Below are positions 44,442 to 56,167 of a stretch of DNA of 64,000 nucleotides, one piece after another (within the stretch, counting starts at the first letter, position 1; every line of letters starts with the position of its first letter). The DNA is from Neelides folsomi (taxonomy: Eukaryota; Arthropoda; Collembola; Neelipleona; Neelidae). Under the pieces are notes generated by a model, which saw only the letters and a program-made list of their open reading frames with translations, ran no database searches and was not told where the DNA came from. The position numbers and the translations under genes were made by a program. The DNA is taken from positions 1 to 64,000 of the forward strand of contig JAQGBZ010000043.1 in assembly GCA_034687125.1 (NCBI GenBank), written 5' to 3'.

Positions 44442-46384
44442 ATGGATTTAGATCAAGAAGAAGCGTTCAAAGAATTCATCCAGATCTTATTGCCGGATGG
44501 AGAGAATTTGGGTAATAGCAATAAGCACATCGGCATAAAAATTAACAACTTATTAAAATTTAATTTAATTAAATAATAATCATTTTTGTTAATTTAAATA
44601 GATGCAGAGCAATTGAGCTATTTGTCGAGATTGGGATCACTTGGACTTGATAGCTTAAGTATGTTATTGTTGTTATTAATAATTTAGAATAATGTTAAAA
44701 GTTCAAATTAACTAAATTAACTTCAAATCAAATTAACTTATTAAAATGTTTTAAGATGGAGAGGTTGCTCGTTTGGGAGAAGAATTGGCGATTGTTCAAC
44801 ATCAAATGAAAGATATGGCTAGTCAAAACTATCAAATATTCGTTCAATCAGCTCAAACAACTAACCAAATAAAGAATTCGGTGAGATTAAACAACTGTGA
44901 TAAATTGACAGTTAAATAAGTTTTGTATAGCTAAATAATATATTTTTTCCAAAAAGCTTGAACAAGGATCCAAATGTGTGGCAAAACTAACCGAGAATAC
45001 AATCCCGTCTGTGATAACCGAAGTAAATGAGTTTTCTCAAGGAGCCACCGGTGAATATTCTTTTGGCGAGAATTGCCTTGCCACATTTACCAACAAGAAA
45101 GACATGATAGGTAGAATTTTGGAAATGCCTTGGCTTCTTCGAAAAGCCTTAGCACAAGAAAAGCTTCCGGATGCCATCAGAATCCTTCAACTAGCAATGG
45201 ACATGGAAAAAAGCTTGCAATCACCTCTTCCAATTCTAATCGAGGTATAAAATTAAAAAAATATTAATTCTGCAATCAACCTTTAAATATTAATATAATG
45301 TTTTTAACATCTTATGATTTTACAATTTTCAGAGGACATGTGAAGACGTAATGAAGCTGAAATCAGAAATTCAAGAAGCTCTTTTAGCCAAATTGGCTCA
45401 TCCAAACATTGGACTTTCCGAATGTCTTCAAACGGTGTCTTTGCTTAGGAGCTTTTTCCCAGATGACAAATCATTAAGATTCCGTTTTCTGCAATCCAGA
45501 ATGAAGGAGATTCCCTTTGAGAAAGCTAGAACTTGGATATTTGACACATTGACACAACACCGAGCAGCCTTTGGAGGAGACACAAATCATTTTTTATCAA
45601 CTTGGGTATCACTTCAGGTGAGAATAAATTAAAGTTTATTCCACTAAACTAGAATTAATTTAATTTCTCCTACTTGTATTGTATTTAATAATTAATTGTA
45701 ATTATAATTTAATAGATGAGTCGAGTCTTGGGAGACATGGAAAGACAAATTGACGAAGGAGATAATTTCGACACGCTCATTATGCAAGCTTTATACTTTG
45801 GCGAAAGTTTAGCTCGGGTTGGTTCCGATATGCGTGGTTTGCTCATTCCCCTCTTCATTCGTTATTTTACGCACAAATTTGAAAAAGGACTTGGAGATGC
45901 TGAGAAAACATTTAGCAAAAGCATTCACCAATTCAATCTCTCCACCGCAGCAAGATTGAATCATGGAGATGAGGAATTTAATCTTCCGCCCATTGAAGAT
46001 TTCACACCACCGAAAGCTTTATTAGCACATACGCCTCTTGCAGTTTATCTCAATAGTGTTCTTACACTACTCAACCTGGTTGGGAAAAATCCTCTAATCC
46101 AATCTGCTCTTCTTTTGGTGTCTATGCTGAATAAAAGTATTGAAGTTGTTGGTGATGAACTTGAACTATGGGGAAAGGCTGAATGGCTAACTTGGGAAAT
46201 GAGAGAACAAGGAGAGTTTAATCGAATGAAACGGAATTTTACACAACTTCTTGTTCCCCATTTGGATAAAGCTACTCGACTCATTTTCCCTCCTCAAAAT
46301 ATTTCACTACTAACTGGTCTTGGAATTTCAAAGTGCTCAGAATTGATACAAATTAAATATAATGTTAAGAACCCCGATTCCTAA
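44442..46384 (+). CDS. COG8: Conserved oligomeric Golgi complex subunit 8
   Basis: Six exons (44442-44511, 44602-44658, 44756-44880, 44957-45244, 45333-45617, 45716-46384) join in phase to 497 residues, shorter than the roughly 610 of human COG8 mainly at the C-terminus. It belongs to the Dor1 family: an N-terminal coiled coil (DGEVARLGEELAIVQHQMKD), then ATFTNKKDMIGRILEMPWLL, a region around SLLRSFFPDDKSLRFRFLQS, and FGESLARVGSDMRGLLIPLF, which is typical of COG8. The subunit is in lobe B of the COG tether, which captures intra-Golgi retrograde vesicles and maintains glycosylation enzymes. It is divergent from KAT7 and convergent with the NEPRO-like gene only 174 bp away; a poly(A) signal AATAAA at 46490 lies before that gene's stop codon. 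Confidence 0.9.
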
Positions 46385-46489
46385 AGTGTTATCTTAATTA
46401 AATTATTTATAAATCTTAACTTATTTAATACCATATTTATTATATCGTATTTATTATAAATTAAATGATTGTACTTTTGATATTTATGG

Positions 46490-46495
46490 AATAAA
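46490..46495 (+). terminator. Poly(A) signal AATAAA of COG8
   Basis: Located 105 bp after the COG8 stop codon and 64 bp before the stop codon of the convergent gene, so the two 3' ends are packed tightly or overlap. Confidence 0.6.
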
Positions 46496-46558
46496 TTCAT
46501 ACAATTACAAAAGTAAAAATTTATTTAATGACTATACAATTTAGCTTAAAACTTAACT

Positions 46559-48220
46559 TCATACATTTTTAAGTCGTTTTTTAATAAAATTTTCAAATTT
46601 TATAAGTGAGGGTATTGCTTTTAAATCATCATTGCTACTTTCTTTTATGCTTTTCCTAAGTCGCTTCAATTTTAATTGGATTTTTGAATCGGATTCAGCT
46701 GCAAGGCAATTTCGTATTTTAACAATCAGCTTTTTTCTCCCTTTTATTGATTTCATTTTTTCTTTATGATTCCAAAATAAATTTTCCCAGTGAGTTTTCT
46801 TTTTTCTTTGAATTTTAACTGTTGGTTGGATAGCACCCTTTCGATTTGGTACTTGAGCTTGATTTCGTCCCTTTTTGGTTTTCTTTTGTACGACAATCCC
46901 GAGATCTTCATTATCATTCATCTTATAAGCGTTTGTCACAAATTTTGGTAATTTTGCATTTGCTTTTGTTTGAGAATTTGGAATTTTCCTTTTAGTTGAT
47001 CCCTTAAATGTCTTTTTCAACAATCCTTTTGACTCAACGTTCTCGTCCAAATTAAAATTCAATCTAAAAAAGCAAAACATTTTAATTGTATGGAATAAAC
47101 CAATATTATAATTTAATGATGAATTGGAATTGCTTTCTGGATTTAATTATTAAAAAACCATATTCACTTTAATTGAGACTGAGAGAAAGGCATTTTTAGA
47201 CAAATCAAGAATTCTTGAAGATCCAGAGGAAAGGAAAAATTATCCGAAGGCCATTTTCCTGATGTATTTGGTTCAAGAATCGAATCAAGCGATATTACGG
47301 ATGGATAAATCGAATAAATAAGACTCTCCAGCATCACACTACTCAAATACCTAAAATATAAAATGATTCAGAGTTATGCATTTCTTGATTAGCCATGTCT
47401 AATTAGACTAATTACTAATTATTTTCGACTTAAGTACTATATTTATTTAATTGAATCTAACTACCATATTCTCGACAATGCTCCTGTTATCACAAGTGAA
47501 TCTCCCCAATGAAAAGATGATGAAATTAATCCCAGCCAAAATTGAGTAGCCTTTTCACATTCTTGTTTAATCTTTAAAACAAAGAGGAAAAGATTAGTTT
47601 TGCATACATAATTATGATTATATTTTATAATATTAAAATTTGTAAATTGGTGTATGAAGCATATTTTCATTACCTTAGCCAAAAGAGCAGTTTCTCTTAA
47701 AGCTACGTATTTAATCCAAGAATTCCATTGCAAGGTTGGAAGTCTCGGTGATTCCACTTTGTCTCCTTGAAGTGCCGAATCAAAATTAGAGAAATTGGAA
47801 GTAAAATCATTGCTAATCCATCGTTGAGCGGTTTTGCATATCAAATTAGTAATCATTTGGGCCTTTTCTAATCTTAATTGTGTTCCTTTTCTTTCAATGA
47901 AACCGTCGAGTATTTTAAATTCGGTTTTTAAAAGTTCTGAATTTTCATCGTATGTCGGTTCCGAAACAGTTGACCATCTTTTAAGAACTTTCCTGTAAAT
48001 CAATAAATAAGTCAAATATATCCCTAAAATAAGATTTCTTGGCATTAGCATTACATGGACAAATACATCTATTTAATAATAATAAATAATGTGTATTTTA
48101 TTATATTAATTTTATAATGACAATGGCTTACTTTCTGTTTGAAACTGATGAGTTGATAGTTATAAAGGGTGGTGGATGAATCTTTGTCAACCGATTCCAA
48201 ATTCCGTTAAAATCAACCAT
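46559..48220 (-). CDS. Nucleolus and neural progenitor protein-like (NEPRO)
   Basis: Five exons (48132-48220, 47674-47992, 47465-47571, 47168-47350, 46559-47063) join in phase to 400 residues. The N-terminus MVDFNGIWNRLTKIHPPPFI and the helical core FWLGLISSSFHWGDSLVITG followed by ALSRIWYLSSVMLESLIYSI resemble the N-terminal domain of NEPRO (DUF4477), including its SR-[IL]-W motif. The C-terminal 170 residues are extremely Lys/Arg-rich (QKKTKKGRNQ, KIQRKKKTHW), as expected for a nucleolar protein. Vertebrate NEPRO acts in nucleoli and in neural progenitor maintenance. The assignment relies on motif memory rather than an alignment, so some doubt remains. Confidence 0.6.
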
Positions 48221-48728
48221 GTTCAATAAAAAATAATTTCGAACTACCTAAACTAAACTAACTTTAAAAATAGTTTAAAGTAAATGGTCCAAAACAAAAA
48301 GGATTTTAGTAAACTTTGCATATTTGCACGTGTGTCGGGCCGTGTTCGTTCCGTGTACAGGTAAAAATGAAGAATGGCAGCATTTCTCCTTTTGCAAGAA
48401 CATTTGGAATGAGACAACGTTTGATGCGTTTTACACTTACAATTAAAGGTGTATGTCTTTTAAATAAAATCGATTGTCATATTACAATTGTATTCTTGTG
48501 TGAGTGTTCTTGATTTTAATCCTAAGTCAATAAATGATTGTGAATGATTATTGATTGCTTCTTGTAAAATGTATTTTGTGCGAAACCTTTATTGTAAAAA
48601 TATAAAAAAGCGATTAACTTTTGGATACCTATGATGATATGTTAAAATCATGATATGTTAAAATTAATCATTTAATCAATATTAAGTATATATAAATTAT
48701 ATTTTAATTGAATAAAGATCAAAAAGTT
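48221..48728. other. Intergenic region between NEPRO-like and tRNA-Glu
   Basis: Contains the 5' flank of the NEPRO-like gene (start codon at 48220). A short plus-strand frame at 48316-48513 has no support. The last 100 bp are AT-rich and contain the T run (TTTT in the tRNA's 3' flank on the minus strand is weak). Confidence 0.5.
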
Positions 48729-48800
48729 TTCCCATGCCGGGAATCGAACCCGGGCCTGCTGGGTGAAAGCCAGCTATCCTAGCCACTAGACCACATGGGA
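48729..48800 (-). tRNA. tRNA-Glu (anticodon TTC)
   Basis: Reading the minus strand from 48800 gives a 72-nt cloverleaf. The seven-base acceptor stem is TCCCATG pairing with CATGGGA, followed by discriminator A. The anticodon stem-loop is CTGGCTTTCACCCAG with TTC, and the T arm is CCGGGTTCGATTCCCGG. Both internal promoter boxes are intact. There is no encoded CCA and no intron, as usual for a eukaryotic nuclear tRNA gene. Confidence 0.97.
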
Positions 48801-49352
48801 GTGGTTAAAGTTTGATCACTGTATATTTAAATTCCTATGAAATTTCGGAAACTTGTATCATGCAAAGCTTTGCAAAGCTGCAAACTTCAAAGGTGGAAGA
48901 ATGACCTAACTTTTTTCCCCGTCTAATCAGTTTAGGCTTGTAAATCCTATCAATAAACTCATTAAACTAAAAAATATTAAGGATATAACTATATTAAACT
49001 AGTAGAATGTGGATTTTATGCACAATAAAATAAGCTATTTAATGAGTATAAGAGTGTAGTGACTTTTTACGATTAACTTTTACAAATAACTGAAGAGTGA
49101 AATTACATTTTACTTATATTCATTTACATTTGAAAACATTTTTATTGATGATTATTAGGAACATAAAACTTGCAACGCAAGTCAATATTTAATATTTAAA
49201 AAAATAAAACAATATACAAAGTTGTTATTATAATTAATGTTAACAAATAGGAATTAATTTTTTTAGTAATTTATACTAAAAATGCAAAAAGAAACATTGA
49301 GTCAAAAAATATTAAATTGAGCGAGTAAACTCTCCAGAAAGAGTTTGTAGGG
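48801..49352. other. AT-rich spacer between tRNA-Glu and oaf
   Basis: Holds the 3' UTR of the oaf gene; TTTATT at 49141-49146 reads AATAAA on the minus strand, about 207 bp after the stop. No other feature is seen. Confidence 0.5.
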
Positions 49353-50701
49353 CTAGACATGCCAATAACAAGAAGATTTTCTTAAAGTTGAGTAAAAATA
49401 ATGACGACATTGTTTGCAAGTATGTATTCCGCATCGATAAGATCCCGCTTTTCCTCCCGAGTCGCGACCTCGACAGTATTTAAGAGAGCAGGGATACCAA
49501 TCTAATAAAAAAGAACATTGTAAATATGTGTCAAGTAAATATTATAAAGTGAATATTAAATACAATTGCTGTAAACGAAGATATTTTGTAAGTCATACTT
49601 ATGCAAAGGTCGAGTTGACAAAGACAGGGCTTTATCAAATTCCCTTTCAATGAATTACAATCTTCGCTGACTAAAGAGAATGGTTTGACTGTTCTGAGAA
49701 ACAAGTCATTGGCTTCAAAGCTGACACCTCCATGAGGATCCCCGAGACTTCCATTCTGATCGGCAACTTTTGCCGAAATTAAAGCTTCCAATTCTTCTCT
49801 TCGTCCATAAGTAGTGTCTTTTGCACCCTTGCAGACATTTTTGATATGCGGGGAGATCCAGTCGGAATTAGTCGAATCTATTATTTATTTTTATTTATTA
49901 TATGTCGCAAAACAGATTATATATTTTTATAGCTTAAAGTGAATCCTGAATTACCAATTAAAACATCTAATGTTACGTTTTCCTTTCCAATGTCTTTTTC
50001 TGGCACTCTCACAGTCCATGGATTTTTCTATTATATAAAATATAAAATTGTTAACTATTTGTATAAACATAAAAATATTAAAGATTGTGTTTATATTTAG
50101 TTGAATATAATGCAAATACACACTTGTCGTAATTTGGCCATTGCGTCTGGAGGAATGAAGTCGCTCTTCTTGAAATGTGTAACGAAGCAAATTATATGAT
50201 AGAGAGAATCTCGCTGTTCTTCTTCGCCCAATAATATGGCATTGAGTATTTGAATATCCTAATTATTATAATTAAAATGTCTAGATTAATACTCATTGTC
50301 ATTGTAAGTTATAGTCTTAAATTATGATTTTTGGCATTAAAAGATATGTGTACATTTTTAAAGTCAATCAATTGTGTTATAATTGTCCCATCAGGTTGTT
50401 GAAATTGAAGATGGACCGTGTCTTCAGTGACATTTCCAATAATGGTTTCTTGAAATATTTCCCCTCCCTAATAAAATAATGAATTGTACGTATATTTAGG
50501 GTTTTGATATTTGTCATTTTTAGCTATAATACTGTACTCTATTTATAACGTGTGTATTAAAAATAGAACATTAAATTAAAATCAATTAAGAAAACTTACG
50601 AGATTTTTAACATTGACCACAAGCTCTAATGAAGTATAAATAACATTATTCACGAGTAAAATAATAATAAGATAAAATGGCAAAATGGAATATTTCAACA
50701 T
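49353..50701 (-). CDS. oaf: Out at first protein
   Basis: Six exons (50600-50701, 50354-50467, 50124-50258, 49955-50027, 49599-49877, 49353-49501) join in phase to 283 residues, matching family length. A signal peptide (KYSILPFYLIIILLVNNVIY) begins the protein. Diagnostic sequences are LQFQQPDGTIITQLIDFK, QILNAILLGEEEQRDSLYHI, DFIPPDAMAKLRQKNPWTVR and the Cys-rich C-terminus WYPCSLKYCRGRD with YRCGIHTCKQCR. OAF is a secreted protein found in arthropods and vertebrates whose biochemical role is poorly defined; in Drosophila it is needed in development and neurons. It is divergent from cornichon. The final exon must be read in the splice-determined frame; the other long open frame there is a shadow. 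Confidence 0.93.
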
Positions 50702-51222
50702 TTCGATTATTCCGATTCAATTCAAGTTACTCTTCCAAAAAATCGAATCCTACATGTTGATCTCATTTTCACGATAATTAAAAATTGCCCAAATTAAGAT
50801 TTTTAAAATCTCGTTTAGTTAGGTCAGCTTAGGATAAATTAGTATTCATTTCGTGGACTTAGAACTAAACGTAGGTCCGATTCAAGGCCTATGAATCACA
50901 TGGTGGTTAAAGAAAAGAATGGCGGGCGGGAAAAATCAGAACCAATTAGGTTCGGCTTGGGTGGGTCGATTGGTCGATCAAGGAACCGACGAATTCTAAT
51001 TTATTTTGTTAAAATTTTGACAAATTCAATAACGAAAAAAGTGAATCGTTCATCAGCTCGCTAATCAAACTAATCCAGGTACAATTACAATCATAATGTC
51101 TTAAAGAAAATGCTAAAGTTCATTTTGATTTATTAATTAGTTTGATTATTTGTAATTTGTATTACAGGAACAATTCGTGATTCATCAAATTCATCAACCC
51201 TTGGGAAGTGAAATAAGCGAAA
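50702..51222. promoter_or_regulatory. Divergent promoter interval, oaf / cornichon
   Basis: 521 bp between the two start codons. A GC-richer stretch at about 50920-50990 (GGCGGGCGGGAAAAATCAG) contains an E2F-like TTTCCCGCC on the complementary strand and is the likely core. CAG at 51168 ends a probable 5' UTR intron acceptor (TTTGTATTACAG) before the cornichon start. Confidence 0.4.
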
Positions 51223-51972
51223 ATGGCTTTCACTTTCATTGCTTTTTCTTACATACTCGCGCTCATCATTGACGCTTTTCTCATTTTCTTCGCAATTTTC
51301 CACGTAAGTAAATTAATTAATTAATTGACTCTTGAAGATTATACTGCTGCTTATTCAAGCATTGGAAAATATCTTTTTTTTTATTCTTTTTCAGATAATC
51401 GCAATTGATGAGCTAAAAACAGATTACAAAAATCCTATAGAGCAATGTGCAAGTTTAAATCCAGTAAGACTTTTTATAATTTATAAAATAATAGCCCTAA
51501 TCAAGATTAATACATTAAATTATTAGATTTATATAGTTTATTATTAATGTTGTTAATATTATGTATCATTTTATTCACAGTTAGTGTTACCGGAATATGG
51601 GCTTCATCTTTTCTACAACATACTATTCCTCATCAATGGCGAAATGTTTTCTTTATTTCTCAATCTGCCTTTAATTGGATATCACATTAATAGGTGATTA
51701 TTAAGAAGATTCCTAATCCCAATATCATTAGTTAAATGTTAAATTACGGCATAATATATCAAATACTTACAATTAGCTAACCATGATTAAAACTTCTTAG
51801 ATACCGTACAAGACCTGTCATGTCCGGAGTTGGAATTTACGACCCTACATCCATCATGAACACCGATATTCTGAACAAATGTCAAAGAGAAGGTTGGATC
51901 AAGCTCGCTTTTTACCTACTCTCCTTCTTTTACTATTTATACGCTATGATTTACTCTCTCATCACTTATTAA
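51223..51972 (+). CDS. cni: Cornichon ER-export cargo receptor
   Basis: Four exons (51223-51303, 51395-51463, 51581-51693, 51801-51972) join in phase to exactly 144 residues, the family norm. It starts [20 protein letters not shown] (first membrane segment), then [20 protein letters not shown], with the conserved [13 protein letters not shown]. Then come [20 protein letters not shown], the motif conserved in all cornichons, and a final membrane segment ([18 protein letters not shown]). Cornichons recruit cargo such as TGF-alpha-like ligands into COPII vesicles. The sequence is closest to the CNIH1/cni type by memory; CNIH4 cannot be excluded. Confidence 0.95.
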
Positions 51973-52944
51973 ACTTATTCCCGTATTTCTATAAATGTAA
52001 ATATGATTGTAATTTGTAACAACCTAATAATTTACCTTAATGGACAACAACAGTGAATTTATAAAATAGTATTTTGTACATTGTGACTCCTTTCTTACAC
52101 CTTTGCAACAAAAGTCTTGGAATATTAAAATTTGTAATATTATCTCAATTTCACGTGATAGGTACAATTTAAAATAATTCATGTTCACAACTAAAAATTA
52201 AGGCTGAACAAATAATAAAAGCCTTTTGGAACGTAATTTTAATTATAAAACAGCCAAAATAATTTGACGCGTTCTAATTTATGTATAAAATGATGACTTA
52301 GTCTTCAATTATCTCTGATACTTACTTTAAGTTACTTTCTTAAATGTTACAAAAATGTGAATTTATATATACCATAAGTTTATAGGAATCTTAATTGTGT
52401 GTTTTGTTAATTGTATTACGTATTTTTAGTATCAGACTGAATAGTACTTTGAACCTGAGAATGTTAAGTATTTCTGTCTTTTCATCGAAGCAACTTGTTT
52501 ATTAAATATCTAAATACAAGAATTTGTATTTGAATAAGACATTGTAATTAGTTCAGGGAGTGAAATGGCGAAAATAAATATGTGAACCGTAAATTAAAAA
52601 TGTAGGTTTAATTGAATTTTATTCAATATTATTTACTTTACAATTAAAACTTAAAAATAATACAAATATTGGAATTCTTAAAAAACTTAATTGAATAAAA
52701 ATCCAATAAAAGGAAAGCGTAAATGCATTCGTAATGATCCTTAAATACGATAAACAATATAAATACATGCATACATGTTCATAATATGCAATTGACTTAT
52801 TCCTTGGCAAAAATATATATTGATCAAAATTTGAACTTAAATTCATATCAAGCTTGATTTATAAGATAAATTGATAATCTTGATAATTAATATTTGTTAA
52901 AATAATATTATGATAAGATAGATTGGCAATGAAGAAAGACTTTG
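51973..52944. other. Convergent intergenic region, cornichon / DTL
   Basis: AT-rich, containing both 3' UTRs. TTTATT at 52618 reads AATAAA on the minus strand and could serve DTL. No other gene is seen. Confidence 0.5.
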
Positions 52945-55343
52945 TCAATTAGTTCGCTTTCCCAATGGACTGATCACTTGAGTTTGAGTAGAACCAGAAG
53001 GAGAAAAAAATCTATGAATGTTGGAAGATGAAAAGGAAGAAGTTGGACTTTGAGTTTCTCTTCTGCTTCGCCTTCCGTTGCTAACTCTCTTTGGTGTGAT
53101 TTGGTCAGCTTTGGAAAGAATTTTTAGTTTTTTAGGAGGAGTCTCATTTGTATTGATATTCGTTGAAACTGGAGGTGTAAGAGCTCGTTTTTCACCGATT
53201 GTCAAACCTTTTGAAATTTCTCCGAGCCAATTCAGTTTCTTATTTTTCAGTCGCTCATTTCCGGCCAAATGAGGAAGACGACCATCAATTATGAAATTTG
53301 GAAGGTCTTTTAAAAGTCCAATCATGTTAAATGTGTTTGCAGGAGGGAGAGTCATTTTTTTGTATACTGGAATGAACTCTTTAGGGGAAAGTCGAAGTCG
53401 AGAAGATGTTTCTTCAGTACGTAATTTTACCGCTAAGCCACTTGGATTTATCTTTTTCTTAGCTGTATCATATCTCCAAATATTTACAAAACCATCGTCA
53501 CCTCCGGCTGCGAGCTTTAAAATCAAAAGGTAATAATTTAAGTAAATGTGAATTAATTAAATAACTTTTTACTCATAATTAAATGTAGTTTCTTTAAACT
53601 TACTTTCAAACAGTTGTCAGGTGCAAAACGAGGACAAGACAAAGGAGAAGCTATAGTTCTGAGCATCAAAAAAGGATCAGCACAAACGTCATTCATATCC
53701 CAGATTTGAATATAGGGATTTTCAGAACCAACAGCTAAATATCTTCCGTCTGAACTTATATCATGTTTAATATAAAAAGTTCCACGTGAAGCAGAAGTAT
53801 ATGTAGACTCTGTTTTAAATCAATCAATCAATGTTAAATTTTATAATTTTTATAGTTAAACATTCGGTTAATATTATCAGTACTTTACCAGGAAGCTCGG
53901 AATTTGTACACAGGTTGTATTTGAAAATTTCATTTGACACAGAACAAGCGTAAAGATTATGAAGTTGATCCAAACGCAGAGCAGAGCAACCTTTTGCTGA
54001 ACTATTTTTCAATGGAAGTTTGAATTCTTTAAATGCTTTGTTGTTTTTGAGAAATTTGTAGCTTTTCCGCATATCCCAGAATTTTAACAATCTAAAAAAT
54101 CGAAATTGATTTATTATTGATCTTGAATTTCTTGAACAATTTAAATGGAAAAGTTTTCAAAAAATGAATTTACCCATCATTAGATCCGGAAGATATTAGA
54201 GTATTATCATTTTGAAAGACTAAATCGGTGACGACATTTAACCTATCGTTAATTTTTATCCTATCTGAAATAAAAAAAATGAATTTCTTTAATATACCTT
54301 ACATATAAAGTCATTTGAATCAATCATTTTTTGTTATACAAATAATTATTTAATAAATAGCTTTTACATTTGATATTATCTTTATTACCAATTAAACCAA
54401 TATGATGAGCATTTGAGATTAGATTTTCAGGATTTTCATTGCCATCACATCTCGTATCCCAAATCATGATGGCACCATCCCGACCACCACTCGCAAATAC
54501 AGCTAAATAATAAAATGTACCATTTAGTTTTTATAATATAAGCGGTAACTGTGAAAATTTAATAATAATGAAAATAATTTAAGAAAAATCATACTTGGAG
54601 TGCTGGGATGAAAACTGATGTTTTTGACAGTCTTTTGATGTCCTTTGAAAGTACTTATATTTTCCAAGGATGTAGGAGTTAAAGTCCATAGTTTAACAGA
54701 TTGGTCGCCTCCTCCGGTAACAATGAGATCATTCTTTATATTGTTCCATGCAAGTCCAAATACAGCGTTAGAATGAGCCCTAATTCCTGTTAACATAAAT
54801 TGGAAAAAGTTAATACAATAATAATACATTATCATAATTAAGATTTCATATTCACAATATTTAATATTTTGATAAGTTCTTAAAAATGATTACTTGACAC
54901 GATTTTAGGTACAGATCCTTCTTTAGTATTCATTATTGTTAAATTCCCCACTTCATCCACAACAGCTAAAAGATTTGCATTGAGATTGGGTGGAGCAAAT
55001 TCCATATTGTAAACTGGCAATTCATTGATGTATTCATTATCAAACATGTTAGGAATCTCGTCATCTTCAGGATCAGGTAATGAACTCATTAGTGGTATTT
55101 TATCTTCTGGATTGCAATGTAAAGAGGCCATAAGTCTTCTCGAATCCAATTCTGGTCCTAAGAAAATAATTATTCATAAATGTATTTAAAATCATTAATA
55201 TTCCAGACTTCTTATAAACCCTGACTACATATTTTAAAATTATTATAAGTTCTTTAATTTCCTATAAATATTATAATCTTACTTTTATGAAGACTCCAAC
55301 CAAGTTCCCTTCTTATGATACTTCTTGGGAATGGTTCCATCAT
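52945..55343 (-). CDS. DTL: CDT2 / denticleless WD40 substrate receptor
   Basis: Eight exons (55283-55343, 54894-55157, 54595-54786, 54389-54502, 54174-54264, 53889-54091, 53604-53809, 52945-53514) join in phase to 566 residues. The N-terminal two thirds are WD40 blades with endings KLWTLTP, MIWDTRC, KFWDMRK, QIWDMND and NIWRYDT. The paired WDxR motifs (WDTR, WDMR) are those CDT2-type receptors use to bind DDB1. In animals CRL4-CDT2 destroys PCNA-bound CDT1, p21 and SET8 in S phase. The C-terminal tail is basic and Ser-rich with several SP sites (QTQVISPLGKRTN at the end) and contains SSNIHRFFSP, which resembles a degenerate PIP box. The start is the first of two adjacent Met codons (MMEPFPRSIIRRELGW). 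Confidence 0.9.
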
Positions 55344-56167
55344 CAGATTTCTTAAAACCAACAGAAAATTCTCAATGAATAAAAGAAATCTTATAACAAA
55401 ATAATTATTAATAATCAAATAAATTAAGGAATTTAAAGAATATTCAAAAATTATTACCTTTTAATTGTTCAACAATTTTTAACCTACTTTGTTAAAGTTA
55501 TATCATTAAATAGAGCATGTCGCAAACATGCTTTAATCGTAAAATCCCATTCACCTAACATTAAACATCTTTTGAAAATCAATAAATTGTAGTTAAACTC
55601 TTACGAACTGACATTAACAATTAGGTTAAGTGAACACCTTTAAAGAAACGGAAATTAATAATAATCAAACTGTAAATTTATCAAGCCAGTTATATCTCTT
55701 AAATACAGTTAAATTATGTGAATAAAAGATTGACTTTTTTCCCTCCACAGTTCCACACATTTCCTTTGTGTTATATCTTGAGTTCTTGTCTTGCTTATAG
55801 CAATGGTTTAGCATACACTATAGCATTGGCTCATTTTACAATATAGCCAGCACAATGCCGGAAATTGAATATTCCCCCACAATGTTGCAAATGACTACTC
55901 CTCGCCTTCTCGATATTTAAATACCGAACATGTTTTTTACAATCATGGAACATGTTTGAAATTGGACTACTTGTGCTTATGAGGAATATGCGAAAAGTTG
56001 TTTGAAAGATTGGTAACATTACACCTCCTTCTTGAACATTCTATCCCGCACTCCGCCTGTAGTTCTCTTCTATCGAGTTGAATCGAAAAACCGGACCAAA
56101 CACGTGTTCGAAATTTCAAGAAATCGAAGTTAGTGGGTGATTAATTTTTCGAAAATCATTGTCCAAA
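55344..56167. promoter_or_regulatory. Divergent interval, DTL / CCT4
   Basis: 824 bp between start codons. Positions 56035-56110 are GC-richer (CCGCACTCCGCCTGTAG, then ATCGAGTTGAATCGAAAAAC) and directly precede CCT4, so they are its likely core promoter. The part next to DTL is AT-rich. A minus-strand frame at 55831-56019 has no support. Confidence 0.4.

Noticed and set aside
49531-49791. C-terminal extension of the oaf ORF past 49599
   Set aside because: The unspliced frame reads into an intron; splicing at 49599 to 49501 restores the conserved Cys-rich OAF C-terminus.
55831-56019. Minus-strand ORF between DTL and CCT4
   Set aside because: Lies in the promoter interval, with no splice connection to DTL and no recognisable sequence.
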